A model generated the notes under the pieces. The model searched no databases and had not been told where the DNA came from. It worked only from the letters and a program-made list of their open reading frames with translations. 51,070 nucleotides of DNA, taken from Chitinispirillum sp. Its GTDB lineage: Bacteria; Fibrobacterota; Chitinivibrionia; Chitinivibrionales; Chitinispirillaceae. Below are positions 18,333 to 28,079 of this stretch, piece after piece; position 1 is the first letter of the stretch, and each line of letters begins with the position of its first letter. The position numbers and the translations under genes are program-made. The stretch is taken from NCBI GenBank assembly GCA_007115975.1, contig SKJJ01000050.1:1-51070 (forward strand), in the 5' to 3' direction.

Positions 18333-18989
18333 ATGGACCCCAAGTCACAACGAATTCGTGCCGTGCACAACATGAAACAGAACCTTATTCTTGATGCAGC
18401 ACTTACGATCATTGCAAAGGATGGTTATCATGCAGCCAGGCTTGAGGACATTGCCGATGAAGCCGGGTTTTCAAAGGCATCACTGTACCACTATTTCCCC
18501 GACCGCGAAGCGCTGGTTTTACAATTGGTACTGAGGGAACAGAACATCCTCATTGAGAAGTGTGGTGCGATAGTGGATCGGCATAGCGATGCAGTTACAG
18601 CGTTGCGTGAAATTATCTCTCTGTTCTTTTCTACCATGCATAAACACTCCCAGTTTCACAAGTCATTTGGAGATATCATCGAGAGCAGAATCTCCAACAT
18701 GGCGACCATCGCCACAAAGCACTCAGAGCTGTTCCAATCGGTGGTTGCGGGAAGGGAAGAGATATCCGGTTTTATTCTTCAGGTAATAGAGCTTGGCCTT
18801 GAACAGCAGCAGTTTACAACACCACTCGATTCAAAAACTATCAGCACCTATGTTCAGTCGATTATCCAGGGCATCTTTATGCAGACCTGTATGGAGGGTT
18901 ATGAGCAGTTTGACGTTGAAGAAGAAACTGACAAGCTGCTGATTTTTCTTACACCACTGTTGGCACCAAAAAGCGGAGAAACGATATGA
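18333..18989 (+). CDS. TetR/AcrR-family transcriptional regulator
   Basis: The 218-residue protein has the TetR N-terminal DNA-binding domain at about 15-62: ILDAALTIIAKDGYHAARLEDIADEAG, then SKASLYHYFPDREAL. This is followed by an all-helical ligand and dimer domain. It is the first gene of a four-gene efflux operon and overlaps the TolC-like gene by four bases (ATGA at 18986-18989). It probably represses the operon until a pump substrate binds. GGAG precedes the ATG, and the palindrome over the upstream promoter is its likely operator. Confidence 0.92.
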   Translation: MDPKSQRIRAVHNMKQNLILDAALTIIAKDGYHAARLEDIADEAGFSKASLYHYFPDREALVLQLVLREQNILIEKCGAIVDRHSDAVTALREIISLFFSTMHKHSQFHKSFGDIIESRISNMATIATKHSELFQSVVAGREEISGFILQVIELGLEQQQFTTPLDSKTISTYVQSIIQGIFMQTCMEGYEQFDVEEETDKLLIFLTPLLAPKSGETI

Positions 18990-20302
18990 GAGTACCTGTA
19001 CTATTTTCAACACTGACGTTATTCTGTTTTGTAACCATTTATGCAGGGACGAACCAAGCCGTGCTGAATCTTGACCATTGCATTGAGATGGCCCTCGAGA
19101 ACAATATCCGGCTTAAAATTTCCCGTGAGCAGGTAATCCAAAGTGATGCGGTAGTTAAAGAAACGTTTACAGGGTATCTTCCCAAAGTTTCCGGAACTGC
19201 CAGCTATGCCCGCTTATCAAAAGCGCCATCAATGGAGTTGCCATCCATGTTTCCCGGAATGGATCCCATCTCTGCAGAAATCGGCAATCAGGACAATTTC
19301 AATGCTTCTGTAAATATCAATCAGCCGCTTTTTACCGGAGGCAGAATCAGAGCAGCCCACAATATGGCTTCGGAGGGAAGAGTGGCAGCGCAAAGAGATC
19401 TGGAAGCGACCCAAAAGGATGTTGTCAGGGAGGTAACCCAGACCTATTACGGACTCCTTGCTGCAAAAAAGGGAGTTGAAGCGATGGACAATGCAATTGA
19501 GCTTTTGGAACAGTTCAAGACAGACCTTGCAAATGCAGTTGAAGTGGGGGTGAAGGGCGAACATGAACTTCTTGCGGCCGATGTTCAGCTGCTCAACCAG
19601 AAGCTTTCGCGCAGGCAGGCGTTGAGCCGATTGCAGGCTGCAGAGAATGCCCTTGCCAATCTTATTGGTTTGCCCCTGAACAGATCTCTTGTTCTGGAGG
19701 ATCAGATTCCCGAACCGGAAGATTTTGCTATTCCTTCACTTGACATACTTTCCCAAAGAGCCCGGACAGAGCTTCCTGAAATAAGAGCGATGGAGAGCAG
19801 GCTCGCAGCAATCAACAGTCAGGTTTCGATTGCCAGAGCAGAACAGATCCCCTCCCTTTTTGCGCAGGCCGGATACAGCGGGCAGTCCACCGGTGTTGAA
19901 TCACTGGAGTGGCAGGACAACTGGACCGTTTCACTTGCTCTCCAATGGAACATTTTTGACTGGGGCGCGGGCCGGCAGAAAAAAGTACAGGCCGAGTCCC
20001 GCTACAGGCAGCTCCAGTTGGGACTTGAGGAGCTACGCAATACCATGGAGTTTGTGGTTAGAAACAGTTACCAGTCACTCATTGACGCAGCAGAGGCACT
20101 GGATATCAGCCGAAGGAGCGTTGAGCAGTCCAAAAGAGCTTACGAGGTTACCAATGACCACTACCAACAGGGGATGGTACCCAACAGCGAGCTGCTCAGT
20201 GCCCAGAATTCCCGTATGCAATCGCAAATATCGTTTTATGCAGCATTAAGTGAGTATCATTCACAACGTGCTGATCTTGAATATCTTATCAGTTTAGATT
20301 AA
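18986..20302 (+). CDS. TolC-family outer membrane efflux channel
   Basis: The 438-residue product has a signal peptide (about 1-22) and the two repeated outer-membrane-efflux-protein halves of the TolC family. Long amphipathic helices include LDHCIEMALENNIRLKISREQ and LLAAKKGVEAMDNAIELLEQF. Beta segments such as NQPLFTGGRIRAAHN and LQWNIFDWGAGRQKK mark the two halves. It forms the outer-membrane exit duct for the adaptor and pump encoded downstream. Its start overlaps the TetR gene stop. Confidence 0.92.
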   Translation: MRVPVLFSTLTLFCFVTIYAGTNQAVLNLDHCIEMALENNIRLKISREQVIQSDAVVKETFTGYLPKVSGTASYARLSKAPSMELPSMFPGMDPISAEIGNQDNFNASVNINQPLFTGGRIRAAHNMASEGRVAAQRDLEATQKDVVREVTQTYYGLLAAKKGVEAMDNAIELLEQFKTDLANAVEVGVKGEHELLAADVQLLNQKLSRRQALSRLQAAENALANLIGLPLNRSLVLEDQIPEPEDFAIPSLDILSQRARTELPEIRAMESRLAAINSQVSIARAEQIPSLFAQAGYSGQSTGVESLEWQDNWTVSLALQWNIFDWGAGRQKKVQAESRYRQLQLGLEELRNTMEFVVRNSYQSLIDAAEALDISRRSVEQSKRAYEVTNDHYQQGMVPNSELLSAQNSRMQSQISFYAALSEYHSQRADLEYLISLD

Positions 20303-20322
20303 CGTGTACTGAAAGGAAAAGT

Positions 20323-21426
20323 ATGATGAACAGGAGAACAACAGCTTCCAGATTATTAAAGACGGGAGTTTCTCTTAGCCTGCTATTGTTTACCGTTGCG
20401 ATTCAGGGCTGTGTCGGTAAAGATGACGATTTATCGTCTGAACATGAGAAGATTACTCTTACCGTAAGAGCAGCAGAAGCGGCGCACCGGGATATCACCG
20501 AGAGGCTGCGTTTTTCCGGTACAACAGATGCTTTCAGGCGGGTTTCAGTTGCACCCGCATCACCTGGTCAGATCGAGCGCATTTTTGTGGATGAGGGACA
20601 GAATGTGCGCCATGGACAGCTTCTTGTTAAAATGGATGACCGTCAGCTTCAGGCTGCTGGCGCCAATCTGCGTCAGTTGCGCAGTGAGTATGAACGGGTG
20701 AAAATACTTAAGGAACGTGGCAGTGCAACCCAGCAGGCGTATGAGCAGATAGAATCGGGCTATGCGGCGGCTATGGCAAATTATTCCTTGTTGCAGGCAT
20801 CCGTTGAGATTCGGGCTCCCTATGCAGGGACCATTATTGGCAGACATTTTAATGAAGGTGAGATCTACAGCGGGATGCCCGGCGCTGCCGGTTCTGCCGC
20901 AATTGTTGAGCTTGCACAGCTTGGAAAGATGAAGATCGAGATTATGGTTCCTGAACGAGGTTTCATTCATCTTACACCCGGTCAGGTAGCATCCATAAAA
21001 ACCACCGCCTATCCGGACACCGTGTTTGAGGGCAAGGTGCACACGGTAAACCCTGCGCTCAACCGCATGAGCAGAACATCAAGGGTGATCGTTGCAATTG
21101 ACAATGCAGATCACCTGCTTAAACCGGGTATGTTTGCGCAGGTAAGTATCGACATTAACAGCAAGAAAAATGTGCTTACGGTACCTTCGGCTTCACTTGT
21201 TAGAAGAAACGGAGAAACGCTCGTCTTTACCGTTGAGAGCGGGGAAACTCCCTTTACTACCAGGCCGGTGCCTATGAGTGTAACGACAGGACTGGTGACC
21301 GAAGAGTTTGCCGAAATCGTGAGCGGACTCAATTCAGGTGCGGTTGTACTGATCGAAAACAATGTCAGTCTGGTAGAGGCCACTGATATACAGGTTGTTT
21401 CTATCGACATGATTAATAAGGAGTAA
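20323..21426 (+). CDS. RND efflux periplasmic adaptor lipoprotein
   Basis: The 367-residue protein begins with a lipoprotein signal (cysteine at residue 30, A-I-Q-G-C). It has the membrane-fusion-protein order: barrel-sandwich/lipoyl half (PGQIERIFVDEGQNVRHGQLLVKMD), a short helical hairpin, the second lipoyl half (VEIRAPYAGTIIG), a beta-barrel domain and a membrane-proximal domain. It links the inner-membrane RND pump to the TolC-like channel. AAAGGAAAAG precedes the ATG. The downstream pump gene starts six bases after its stop. Confidence 0.92.
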   Translation: MMNRRTTASRLLKTGVSLSLLLFTVAIQGCVGKDDDLSSEHEKITLTVRAAEAAHRDITERLRFSGTTDAFRRVSVAPASPGQIERIFVDEGQNVRHGQLLVKMDDRQLQAAGANLRQLRSEYERVKILKERGSATQQAYEQIESGYAAAMANYSLLQASVEIRAPYAGTIIGRHFNEGEIYSGMPGAAGSAAIVELAQLGKMKIEIMVPERGFIHLTPGQVASIKTTAYPDTVFEGKVHTVNPALNRMSRTSRVIVAIDNADHLLKPGMFAQVSIDINSKKNVLTVPSASLVRRNGETLVFTVESGETPFTTRPVPMSVTTGLVTEEFAEIVSGLNSGAVVLIENNVSLVEATDIQVVSIDMINKE

Positions 21427-21432
21427 TTTGCA

Positions 21433-24400
21433 ATGACACTACCTCAATTTTCGGTTACCAAGCGTGTGACCATAACGATGCTTATCTGCATAATAATCCT
21501 GTTTGGGGTTATTTCATTTACCCGATTGGGTCTTGATATGATGCCCGAGCTGGAGTTTCCTGTTCTTACGGTGACAACCAGTTATGAGGGAGCAGCAGCA
21601 GAGGATGTAGAACAGCTTATAACCCGTCCCATCGAACAGGCCATATCCACTATTGGTGGTCTTGAAGATATCTACTCCACATCAACTGAAGGACAGTCAG
21701 TTGTTACTGCTGCTTTTTCCTGGGGAACAAACCTCGATTTTGCCGGTCAGGATATAAGAGAAAATATCAGCAGAATGAGAAGATTTCTTCCCGATGAAAT
21801 TTCCGATCCGATGGTGATGAAGTTTGATTTATCCCAGATACCTATAGTGCTTTTTGGCGTTACCGGAATGAGCAACACTTCGCAACTGAGGCATTATCTG
21901 GAAAACACCGTCTCTCCCCGACTGGAACGTCTGGATGGTATTGCAGGTGTAATGGTCAACGGTGGACTGAAAAGAGAAATCAACGTGTTTCTCAACAAGA
22001 CCCGCATGGATCAGTATGGCATCAATCTTGACGCAGTAAGTGGGGCAATTGCTGCATCGAACATGAATATTTCAAGCGGCCATGTCTCCTCAGGTCATCA
22101 GGAATTTCTCATCAGAACAATGGGAGAATTCAAGGATATCCAGACAATTGCCAACACCATTATCACTACGGTCAACAATGCTCCTATAAGAATCGGTGAT
22201 ATAGGACGGGTTGATGATACCTTTGAGGAACAGCGCAATTTCATGCGCCTTAATGGCAATGACGGAGTAGTGATGATCATCACCAAGCAGTCTCAGGCCA
22301 ATACGCTTCAGGCAGTTCAAAGGATCAGAGCAGAACTTGATGAGATGAAATCGATAATGCCCCGGGACATCCAGTTTTTGACCATTTTTGATCAGGGACA
22401 AATTGTGGAGCAGGTGACCGGCAACACTGCATTTTCCGTTTTTATCGGTGGTATACTGGCGATTCTTATGCTCTGGTTATTTTTAAGGAACTGGCGGCCT
22501 ACTCTTGTAATCACCCTTGCAATTCCCATTTCCATTATCACCACATTTATTGGAATGTATGTCCTTGGATATACTCTTAATATTATTACGATTGGAGGTT
22601 TTGCCCTTGCGGTGGGGATGCTTGTTGACAATGCCGTAGTGGTGATTGAGAACATCTATCGTCATCTGGAAGATGGGTCCCATCGCAACAAGGCGGCAAT
22701 TGACGGGGCAGGTGAGGTGGCGATGGCAATCACCGCCTCCACCCTGACAACTGTTGCAGTGTTTGTGCCACTTGCACTTTCGGGGGGATTTGCCGGAAAA
22801 ATAGCCCAACCACTTGCTCTTACAATCTGTGTCGGGCTTGCAGCTTCGCTCTTTGTTGCAGTTACCATTATCCCGATGATGGCATCGGTGCTCTTTAAGA
22901 AAAAACAGAACAAGGGGGTTGAAACTGCAGAGGCACATGGCGGGAAACTCTTTCATAGTATCCAAAGCAAATATGAATCAGCTCTGAAGTGGGCACTTGC
23001 TAAGTGGTATCTTGTACTTGGAACTACGGCCATTCTTTTTGCGGCAAGTATCGCCGGTATGTTCATTATTGGCGGTGAATTTATGCCCGACACCGATGAT
23101 GGTATGGGCCAGGTCTCTTTGAGTCTGCCGGTTGGCACAAATCTTCAGGAAACCAACCGCCTTGTAAGTTCCATAGAACAAAAGATCATGTCCATACCTG
23201 AGATTGAGGGTGTGGCAGCGATGGTCGGAAACATGGGGGGGCCGGGAGGCGGAGGTGCATCCTCAACAGATGTCAATGAGGCACAGATTTTTTTCAGGCT
23301 GGTTCCATTCAATCAGCGTAACCGCAAGACAAAGGAAGTGGTGAATGAAATTCGTTACTCCATCCCTGAGCTTCACGATGTAATGGTGGAATTTCCGGCA
23401 ATGGGCATGATGGGGGGATCGGATAACCCAATTGAGCTCAAAATTTTCGGCCGTGATCTTGATCAGCTTAAAGTGTATGCCGATTCGGCACGATCGGTTA
23501 TATCTTCCATTGACGGATTATATGATGTAAACGTCTCAATGAGAGACGGGAAGCCGGAACTGCGCATAATTCCCGACAGAGACAAAGCGGCCTTTATGGG
23601 ACTAACAATGCTTGACATCGGACGAGGCATACAGAATGCCAATCTTGGTCAGGTTGTTACCCGTTATCGTGACTCGGGGGATGAGTTTGATGTGCGGATC
23701 CGCCTTGACGAACAGGATCGCTCAACAAGAGAGAGTATTGAAACTATTCCCATTGTTTCGAGAACGGGAGTCGTTACTCAGATTGGTAATATTGGTAAAA
23801 CTGTTCAGGAACGGGGACCGATTTCCATAACCAGGGAAAACCGAGTCAGACGTATTTCGGTTACTGCTCAGACTCAAGGACGTGACATTCAGGGCTATGC
23901 TGAAGAGATCCAAAGAAGGCTCAGACCTCTTGAACTCTCCATGCCCTCGGGATACTTCGTTGAATATGGTGGCTCATACAAGGATATGACTGAAACATTT
24001 ATTGATCTTGGTCTGGCTTTCCTTGTTGCAATTATTTTGATTTACATGGTAATGGCTGCTCAGTTTGAAAGCTTCTCGCAACCACTGATTGTTATGACTA
24101 CCGTTCCCCTGTCAATAATCGGTGTAGTATTTGGTCTGATGATCATGGGGCACCCAGCGTCAGTTCCTGCATTGATGGGGGTTATCATACTTGCAGGTGT
24201 CGTGGTTAATAACGGCATTGTGATGATCACCTATATCAACCAACTTCGCCACCGAGGCATGGCCAAGGGCGAAGCAATTGTAAAGGCAGCAGGCATTCGC
24301 TTACGCCCGATTCTTATCACTTCACTTACCACCATTACAGGAATTCTCCCTATGGCATTTTCACGGGCACAAGGTTCAGAGATGCAGGGACCGATGGGAA

Positions 24401-24540
24401 CCAGTGTTGTCTTTGGGCTTTTGTCCGCTACCTTTCTTACTCTTTTTGTAGTGCCGGTAATTTACAGTGGCGTTGACAGAGTGTCGGGAGGGCTGATACG
24501 GTTACTGAAAAGGGTGGTGTTGGGGAGTCATGATGCGTAG
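21433..24540 (+). CDS. RND-family efflux pump, HAE1/AcrB type
   Basis: The 1035-residue inner-membrane transporter has typical length and 12-TM layout, with two large periplasmic loops. The N-terminus runs as a long TM1 starting near FSVTKRVTITMLI. The TM4 motif reads GMLVDNAVVVIEN, where AcrB has two aspartates; here the second is Asn. The proton-relay Asp therefore remains at the first position, a substitution also common in non-proteobacterial RND pumps. A Met/Gly-rich loop (MGMMGGSDNP, and GNMGGPGGGGASS earlier) lies in the periplasmic part. It uses the proton gradient to export drugs, bile-like compounds or lipids. The substrate cannot be inferred. Confidence 0.93.
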   Translation: MTLPQFSVTKRVTITMLICIIILFGVISFTRLGLDMMPELEFPVLTVTTSYEGAAAEDVEQLITRPIEQAISTIGGLEDIYSTSTEGQSVVTAAFSWGTNLDFAGQDIRENISRMRRFLPDEISDPMVMKFDLSQIPIVLFGVTGMSNTSQLRHYLENTVSPRLERLDGIAGVMVNGGLKREINVFLNKTRMDQYGINLDAVSGAIAASNMNISSGHVSSGHQEFLIRTMGEFKDIQTIANTIITTVNNAPIRIGDIGRVDDTFEEQRNFMRLNGNDGVVMIITKQSQANTLQAVQRIRAELDEMKSIMPRDIQFLTIFDQGQIVEQVTGNTAFSVFIGGILAILMLWLFLRNWRPTLVITLAIPISIITTFIGMYVLGYTLNIITIGGFALAVGMLVDNAVVVIENIYRHLEDGSHRNKAAIDGAGEVAMAITASTLTTVAVFVPLALSGGFAGKIAQPLALTICVGLAASLFVAVTIIPMMASVLFKKKQNKGVETAEAHGGKLFHSIQSKYESALKWALAKWYLVLGTTAILFAASIAGMFIIGGEFMPDTDDGMGQVSLSLPVGTNLQETNRLVSSIEQKIMSIPEIEGVAAMVGNMGGPGGGGASSTDVNEAQIFFRLVPFNQRNRKTKEVVNEIRYSIPELHDVMVEFPAMGMMGGSDNPIELKIFGRDLDQLKVYADSARSVISSIDGLYDVNVSMRDGKPELRIIPDRDKAAFMGLTMLDIGRGIQNANLGQVVTRYRDSGDEFDVRIRLDEQDRSTRESIETIPIVSRTGVVTQIGNIGKTVQERGPISITRENRVRRISVTAQTQGRDIQGYAEEIQRRLRPLELSMPSGYFVEYGGSYKDMTETFIDLGLAFLVAIILIYMVMAAQFESFSQPLIVMTTVPLSIIGVVFGLMIMGHPASVPALMGVIILAGVVVNNGIVMITYINQLRHRGMAKGEAIVKAAGIRLRPILITSLTTITGILPMAFSRAQGSEMQGPMGTSVVFGLLSATFLTLFVVPVIYSGVDRVSGGLIRLLKRVVLGSHDA

Positions 24541-24650
24541 GGGCTCGGATGTCCTTCGTTGTCGTAGTCGTAATCGCCTTTCCACCGGGGATTGGGTTAA
24601 CCCCACGGCTCTCATCCCCGCGAAGGCTGTGTCCATTACTTCATACCGCT

Positions 24651-24676
24651 CAGGGGTGGGTTGAAACCCGCCCCTG
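24651..24676. terminator. Strong hairpin between convergent genes
   Basis: An 11-bp stem (CAGGGGTGGGT / ACCCGCCCCTG, one G-T pair) with loop TGAA lies between the RND gene and the convergent histidine kinase gene. No T-run follows on either strand, so it may be a bidirectional stop or a dispersed palindromic repeat. A smaller CGGCTTAAAGCCG hairpin follows at about 24704-24716. The rest of 24541-24863 holds no gene. Confidence 0.5.
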
Positions 24677-24863
24677 GAAGGAATATGATAGAATATTTTG
24701 TACCGGCTTAAAGCCGATTATGTTTTGAACCAGGCGATTATTTCGTTCTGAAACCTCTCTATACAGAGAGAAAGATACATAGGTCCCATCCTACCCCTCG
24801 ACACCCGACAATCGCCCCCTTTTAATAGAGCAGACAGACCAATTTACTCGATGAGCTTACATC

Positions 24864-26894
24864 TTACAAATACTTCTCCAAAACAGCCGACAACTTCCCT
24901 GAGTCAAGTGGTTTCTCAAGATAATCACTCATGCCACAGTCAAAACAGTTCTGTTTTTCAGTCTTTTCGTTTGAAGCGCTCAAAGCAACGATCTTTGTCG
25001 GGGCATCCGCTTGATCTGCAATTTTAAAAATCTCTTTTGCTGCTTCAAACCCATTCATTCCCGGCATCTGTATATCCATGAATACCAGGTGGGGCTTATG
25101 TTCAGTATACATTTCGACAGCCTCTTGCCCGTTTTTGGCTTCAAGCACCTTGGATTGCACAAGGATCTTTGAAATGACCGTTTTAATCAGAGTGTTATTC
25201 AGTGGCACATCATCAACGACCAGAATCGTTACTCTTTCACTGCTGATGTATTCTGCGTCCATGCCAGCGTTCAGGGGATCATCCGACCCGGCTTCGATTT
25301 GATGATTTGCAATTTTTTTGAGATACCCGATCATTTCCTCGGTCCGCACTGGCTTTACCAACTTGAGCGCTATTCCCAGATCCACACACTCCTCATGCAG
25401 CAGATTGTCATCACAGGAGCTGTAGAGCAAAATTACCGGCTGCCTTTCTGAAGGCGAGTTGCGTATTTTCCTAATCTCTGTGATTGTTTCTATGCCGTTA
25501 AGTCCGGGCATGTCATAGTCGATAATGGCGATATCAAACGCAAGGCTGTTTTTGATCACCTCCAGGGCTTCATAGCCGCTCTCTGCAGTTACCGATTCTA
25601 TTCCCCACTCTTTAAATCGGTGCTGAAGAATGGTTCTGTTACCAGCATTATCATCAACAATCAGAACCCTTGCAATATTGGGCAGCTTTTGAGAAACATT
25701 CCGCTGATTCTTGAGTGCCGGTCTCTTAATAGTAAATGAGAATACACTTCCCCTGTTTTTTTCTGAGGCAAGTATGATTTGACTGCCCATTTTACGGGCT
25801 AGATTTTTTGAAATTGTTAATCCCAAACCGGTGCCGCCATATTTTCTGGTGATGGAGATGTCTGCCTGAGAGAAAGGCTTGAAGAGTTTTTTCTGTTCCT
25901 CAGCAGAGATCCCGATACCTGTGTCTCTTACCGAAAATGTAAAGAGGACGTCATCTTGTTTTTCAGAGACCCATTGTGCACTCAAAGAGAGTTCAATTTC
26001 CCCTTTTTTTTCGGTGAATTTAATTGCATTGCTCAGAAGATTTACCAGTATCTGTTTGATTCGTACAGGATCAACAACAGTAACCCTGGGCACAGAGGTG
26101 TCGATATTCAAAAGAAGTTCGATCTTTTTTGATGCAGCACTGTATTTCACAATATCAGCGGTCTCTTCCACCAGCTGAATTATGTTTGTCTCTATCTCAT
26201 CAAGCTCAAGTCTTCCTGCCTCGATCTTTGAAAAGTCAAGGATATCATTGATTATCTCCAGAAGCGTTTTTGCTGATGTAATTGCATTTTCGATATACTG
26301 TTTCTGTATAGGGGATAATTTTGTCTTTGCAATAAGTTCTGTAAAACCGATGACACCGTTTAACGGGGTCCTTATTTCATGACTCATTGCCGAGAGAAAA
26401 TCGGATTTTGCCCTGTTGGCCTCTTCTGCCTCCTCTTTTGCCCTGTTGAGTTCCTCTGTCTTCTTTTCAAGCTGATTATAGGCATCCCTGAGCAGTGTCT
26501 CCTTCTTTATCAGTTCTCTGTGTGCCTTTGAAACCGAAGCGGACAAACCGGACATTTGCTCGTAAAGGATTGCAGTCTCAAGGACATCTGTCTCACCAAT
26601 GAAGAGTAACCCTTGGGGTGTTTTGAAAACCCGTGCATTGAATGACAAATTGCTGGAAGGATCTTTCTTAAGAGTTACAATTCCTCTAAACACATTCTGC
26701 TGATCACTCTTTTTAAGATCCTCAAAGACGGGATTAATGAAGCAGGCGCACAGGTTTTTCTCGCTGTAGTTGAGGATTCGTCCGTATCCCCTGTTAGAGG
26801 ACTGCAAGTTGCCTTCGCAGTCGGTTGAAAAAACAACGGTGTTTTCGCTTTGAGCGAGCAGTTCTTTGAAATTGATCTCTCTTTCGGGGTTCAT
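24864..26894 (-). CDS. Hybrid sensor histidine kinase with two receiver domains
   Basis: The 676-residue soluble kinase has an N-terminal PAS-like domain (about 10-105) with TVVFSTDCEGNLQSSN and a coiled coil (about 115-165). HisKA carries the phosphorylated histidine H172 (SHEIRTPLNG). HATPase_c has DTGIGI and GGTGLGL motifs. Two receivers follow: VLIVDDNAG with IIDYDMPG, and ILVVDDVP with VFMDIQMPG. There is no TM segment. I choose the ATG at 26894; an upstream TTG at 26954 would overlap the preceding gene. It lies downstream of a B12-binding protein and a 143-residue partner, which probably feed signals to it. No DNA-binding output is encoded here. Confidence 0.9.
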   Translation of the reverse strand: MNPEREINFKELLAQSENTVVFSTDCEGNLQSSNRGYGRILNYSEKNLCACFINPVFEDLKKSDQQNVFRGIVTLKKDPSSNLSFNARVFKTPQGLLFIGETDVLETAILYEQMSGLSASVSKAHRELIKKETLLRDAYNQLEKKTEELNRAKEEAEEANRAKSDFLSAMSHEIRTPLNGVIGFTELIAKTKLSPIQKQYIENAITSAKTLLEIINDILDFSKIEAGRLELDEIETNIIQLVEETADIVKYSAASKKIELLLNIDTSVPRVTVVDPVRIKQILVNLLSNAIKFTEKKGEIELSLSAQWVSEKQDDVLFTFSVRDTGIGISAEEQKKLFKPFSQADISITRKYGGTGLGLTISKNLARKMGSQIILASEKNRGSVFSFTIKRPALKNQRNVSQKLPNIARVLIVDDNAGNRTILQHRFKEWGIESVTAESGYEALEVIKNSLAFDIAIIDYDMPGLNGIETITEIRKIRNSPSERQPVILLYSSCDDNLLHEECVDLGIALKLVKPVRTEEMIGYLKKIANHQIEAGSDDPLNAGMDAEYISSERVTILVVDDVPLNNTLIKTVISKILVQSKVLEAKNGQEAVEMYTEHKPHLVFMDIQMPGMNGFEAAKEIFKIADQADAPTKIVALSASNEKTEKQNCFDCGMSDYLEKPLDSGKLSAVLEKYL

Positions 26895-26911
26895 CTTTTC
26901 GCCCGCCAATT

Positions 26912-27343
26912 TCAGGATTGTGCAGAAAAGAGAGGTATGTTGGTGATCAACCAATTATACAAATGAGATATTTCCTTATAGGAATTATCAGAAATGTTTT
27001 CATTGTAGAGCGCTATCCAGGTATTAATCTGGGCAATCCAGTAGCAGTCATTAAATCCTCTGCTTTTATATACCCTGAACACCCACAAAACAGTATCAAC
27101 AAGTACTTCCGGATCATATTGTGTGAGGATGGATACAATGAATTTGAAATGATTGGTATGATTGTCTTTCATGAGATCTGCGTTTTTACTCCCCCCGATA
27201 AGTTCAAGGCAGTCTTCCCTTGACAACATTCTTTCATTTACTTCAGCGATTATTTTGTCACCCTTCAGTTTCAACTCTTTTAAGGTTGCATCGGTGACCG
27301 GGGGTATTTTAGAAGCGCTTTCAAGAAGAACAGTTCGGTTCAT
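26912..27343 (-). CDS. Small helical protein between the B12-binding sensor and the histidine kinase
   Basis: The 143-residue protein has no signal peptide and is predicted mostly helical. A conserved-looking core runs from LMKDNHTNHFKFIVSIL to LVDTVLWVFRVYKSRGF and YWIAQINTWIALYNE, rich in His, Trp and aromatic residues. I believe similar proteins occur beside B12-binding domain proteins and kinases in other anaerobes, but I cannot name the family. It overlaps the B12-binding gene by four bases (ATGA) and ends 17 bases before the kinase start, so all three are one operon. It may link the cobalamin sensor to the kinase PAS domain. Confidence 0.7.
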   Translation of the reverse strand: MNRTVLLESASKIPPVTDATLKELKLKGDKIIAEVNERMLSREDCLELIGGSKNADLMKDNHTNHFKFIVSILTQYDPEVLVDTVLWVFRVYKSRGFNDCYWIAQINTWIALYNENISDNSYKEISHLYNWLITNIPLFSAQS

Positions 27344-27978
27344 GATAACTCCTTTAAATACTCTTCCACTTGAAATATGTCCCTTAAAAACAGGACATTA
27401 TCAAACTTAGAAGCTAACAGAGGTCCTGATTTCCCAAGCCCCTGCCCACCAATAAGTATAGGAAGATCAGTTGCTTTTCGAATCGCTTCCAGTTCATCCA
27501 TAAAAACATCAACATTGAAATAGACGCTTAACGAAAGACCTATTGCATCGGGATTCACATTTTTACAAAACTCAACAAGATCCTTTACAGGCGTATTCGC
27601 ACCCAGGAAATAACTGTTCCAGCCGGACTTTTCAAATGTATCTGCAACCATCCTGCATCCAACCTGATGCTCCTCATTCTGCACACTTGCCAAAACAACG
27701 CCCTTATTGTTTCGCCTCGGTGCAATAAAATCCGAAAAAATCTCATTCATCAAGCTTTCAATCAGTGCTGTAGCCATGTGCTCAACAGCCACACTTATTC
27801 TGTGGTACTCCCACTCCCGGCCGACTTTATAGAGAACGGGTTTGAATAGATTTTCATATACAGGAGTCAGATCCTTTTCTCTGGACAAGGTATACTGTGT
27901 AATCCTTCGGCATTCCATTGTATTGCCGCAGACAAGAGCCTTATAGAAGGGTTCTAACGCGATCTCTGCACGGTCCAT
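27340..27978 (-). CDS. Cobalamin-binding sensor protein with CarH-type motif, no DNA-binding domain
   Basis: The 212-residue protein has a four-helix B12-binding cap (about 1-85) and a Rossmann-type B12-binding domain (about 92-212). The cap carries W56-x9-E66-H67, the motif that in CarH contacts the upper face of adenosylcobalamin. The Rossmann domain carries E102-x-H104-x-x-G107, the lower-ligand histidine, then SLS near 149 and GGQG at 177-180. The protein lacks the MerR-type HTH of CarH. Operon position before a hybrid histidine kinase suggests it signals through protein contact instead. AAGGTG precedes the ATG. Corrinoid methyltransferase subunits are the main alternative, but the EH motif favours a sensor. 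Confidence 0.85.
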   Translation of the reverse strand: MDRAEIALEPFYKALVCGNTMECRRITQYTLSREKDLTPVYENLFKPVLYKVGREWEYHRISVAVEHMATALIESLMNEIFSDFIAPRRNNKGVVLASVQNEEHQVGCRMVADTFEKSGWNSYFLGANTPVKDLVEFCKNVNPDAIGLSLSVYFNVDVFMDELEAIRKATDLPILIGGQGLGKSGPLLASKFDNVLFLRDIFQVEEYLKELS

Positions 27979-28034
27979 TGCTGCACCTTAAACAAAACGT
28001 GTCTTTGGAAGTAAAATCCAGCCTATAGCTCTCT

Positions 28035-28063
28035 ATTGTACCATTACAATTTTTGTCGTGCAA
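28035..28063 (-). promoter_or_regulatory. Candidate promoter of the B12-sensor/kinase operon
   Basis: On the minus strand TTGCAC (28063-28058) and TACAAT (28040-28035) have a 17-base spacer; the -10 box matches 5/6 and the -35 box 3/6. The promoter lies between the upstream DUF2807 stop and the B12-binding gene, giving a leader of about 50 bases. Confidence 0.4.
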
Positions 28064-28079
28064 CCTGTTTCTGTAATTC

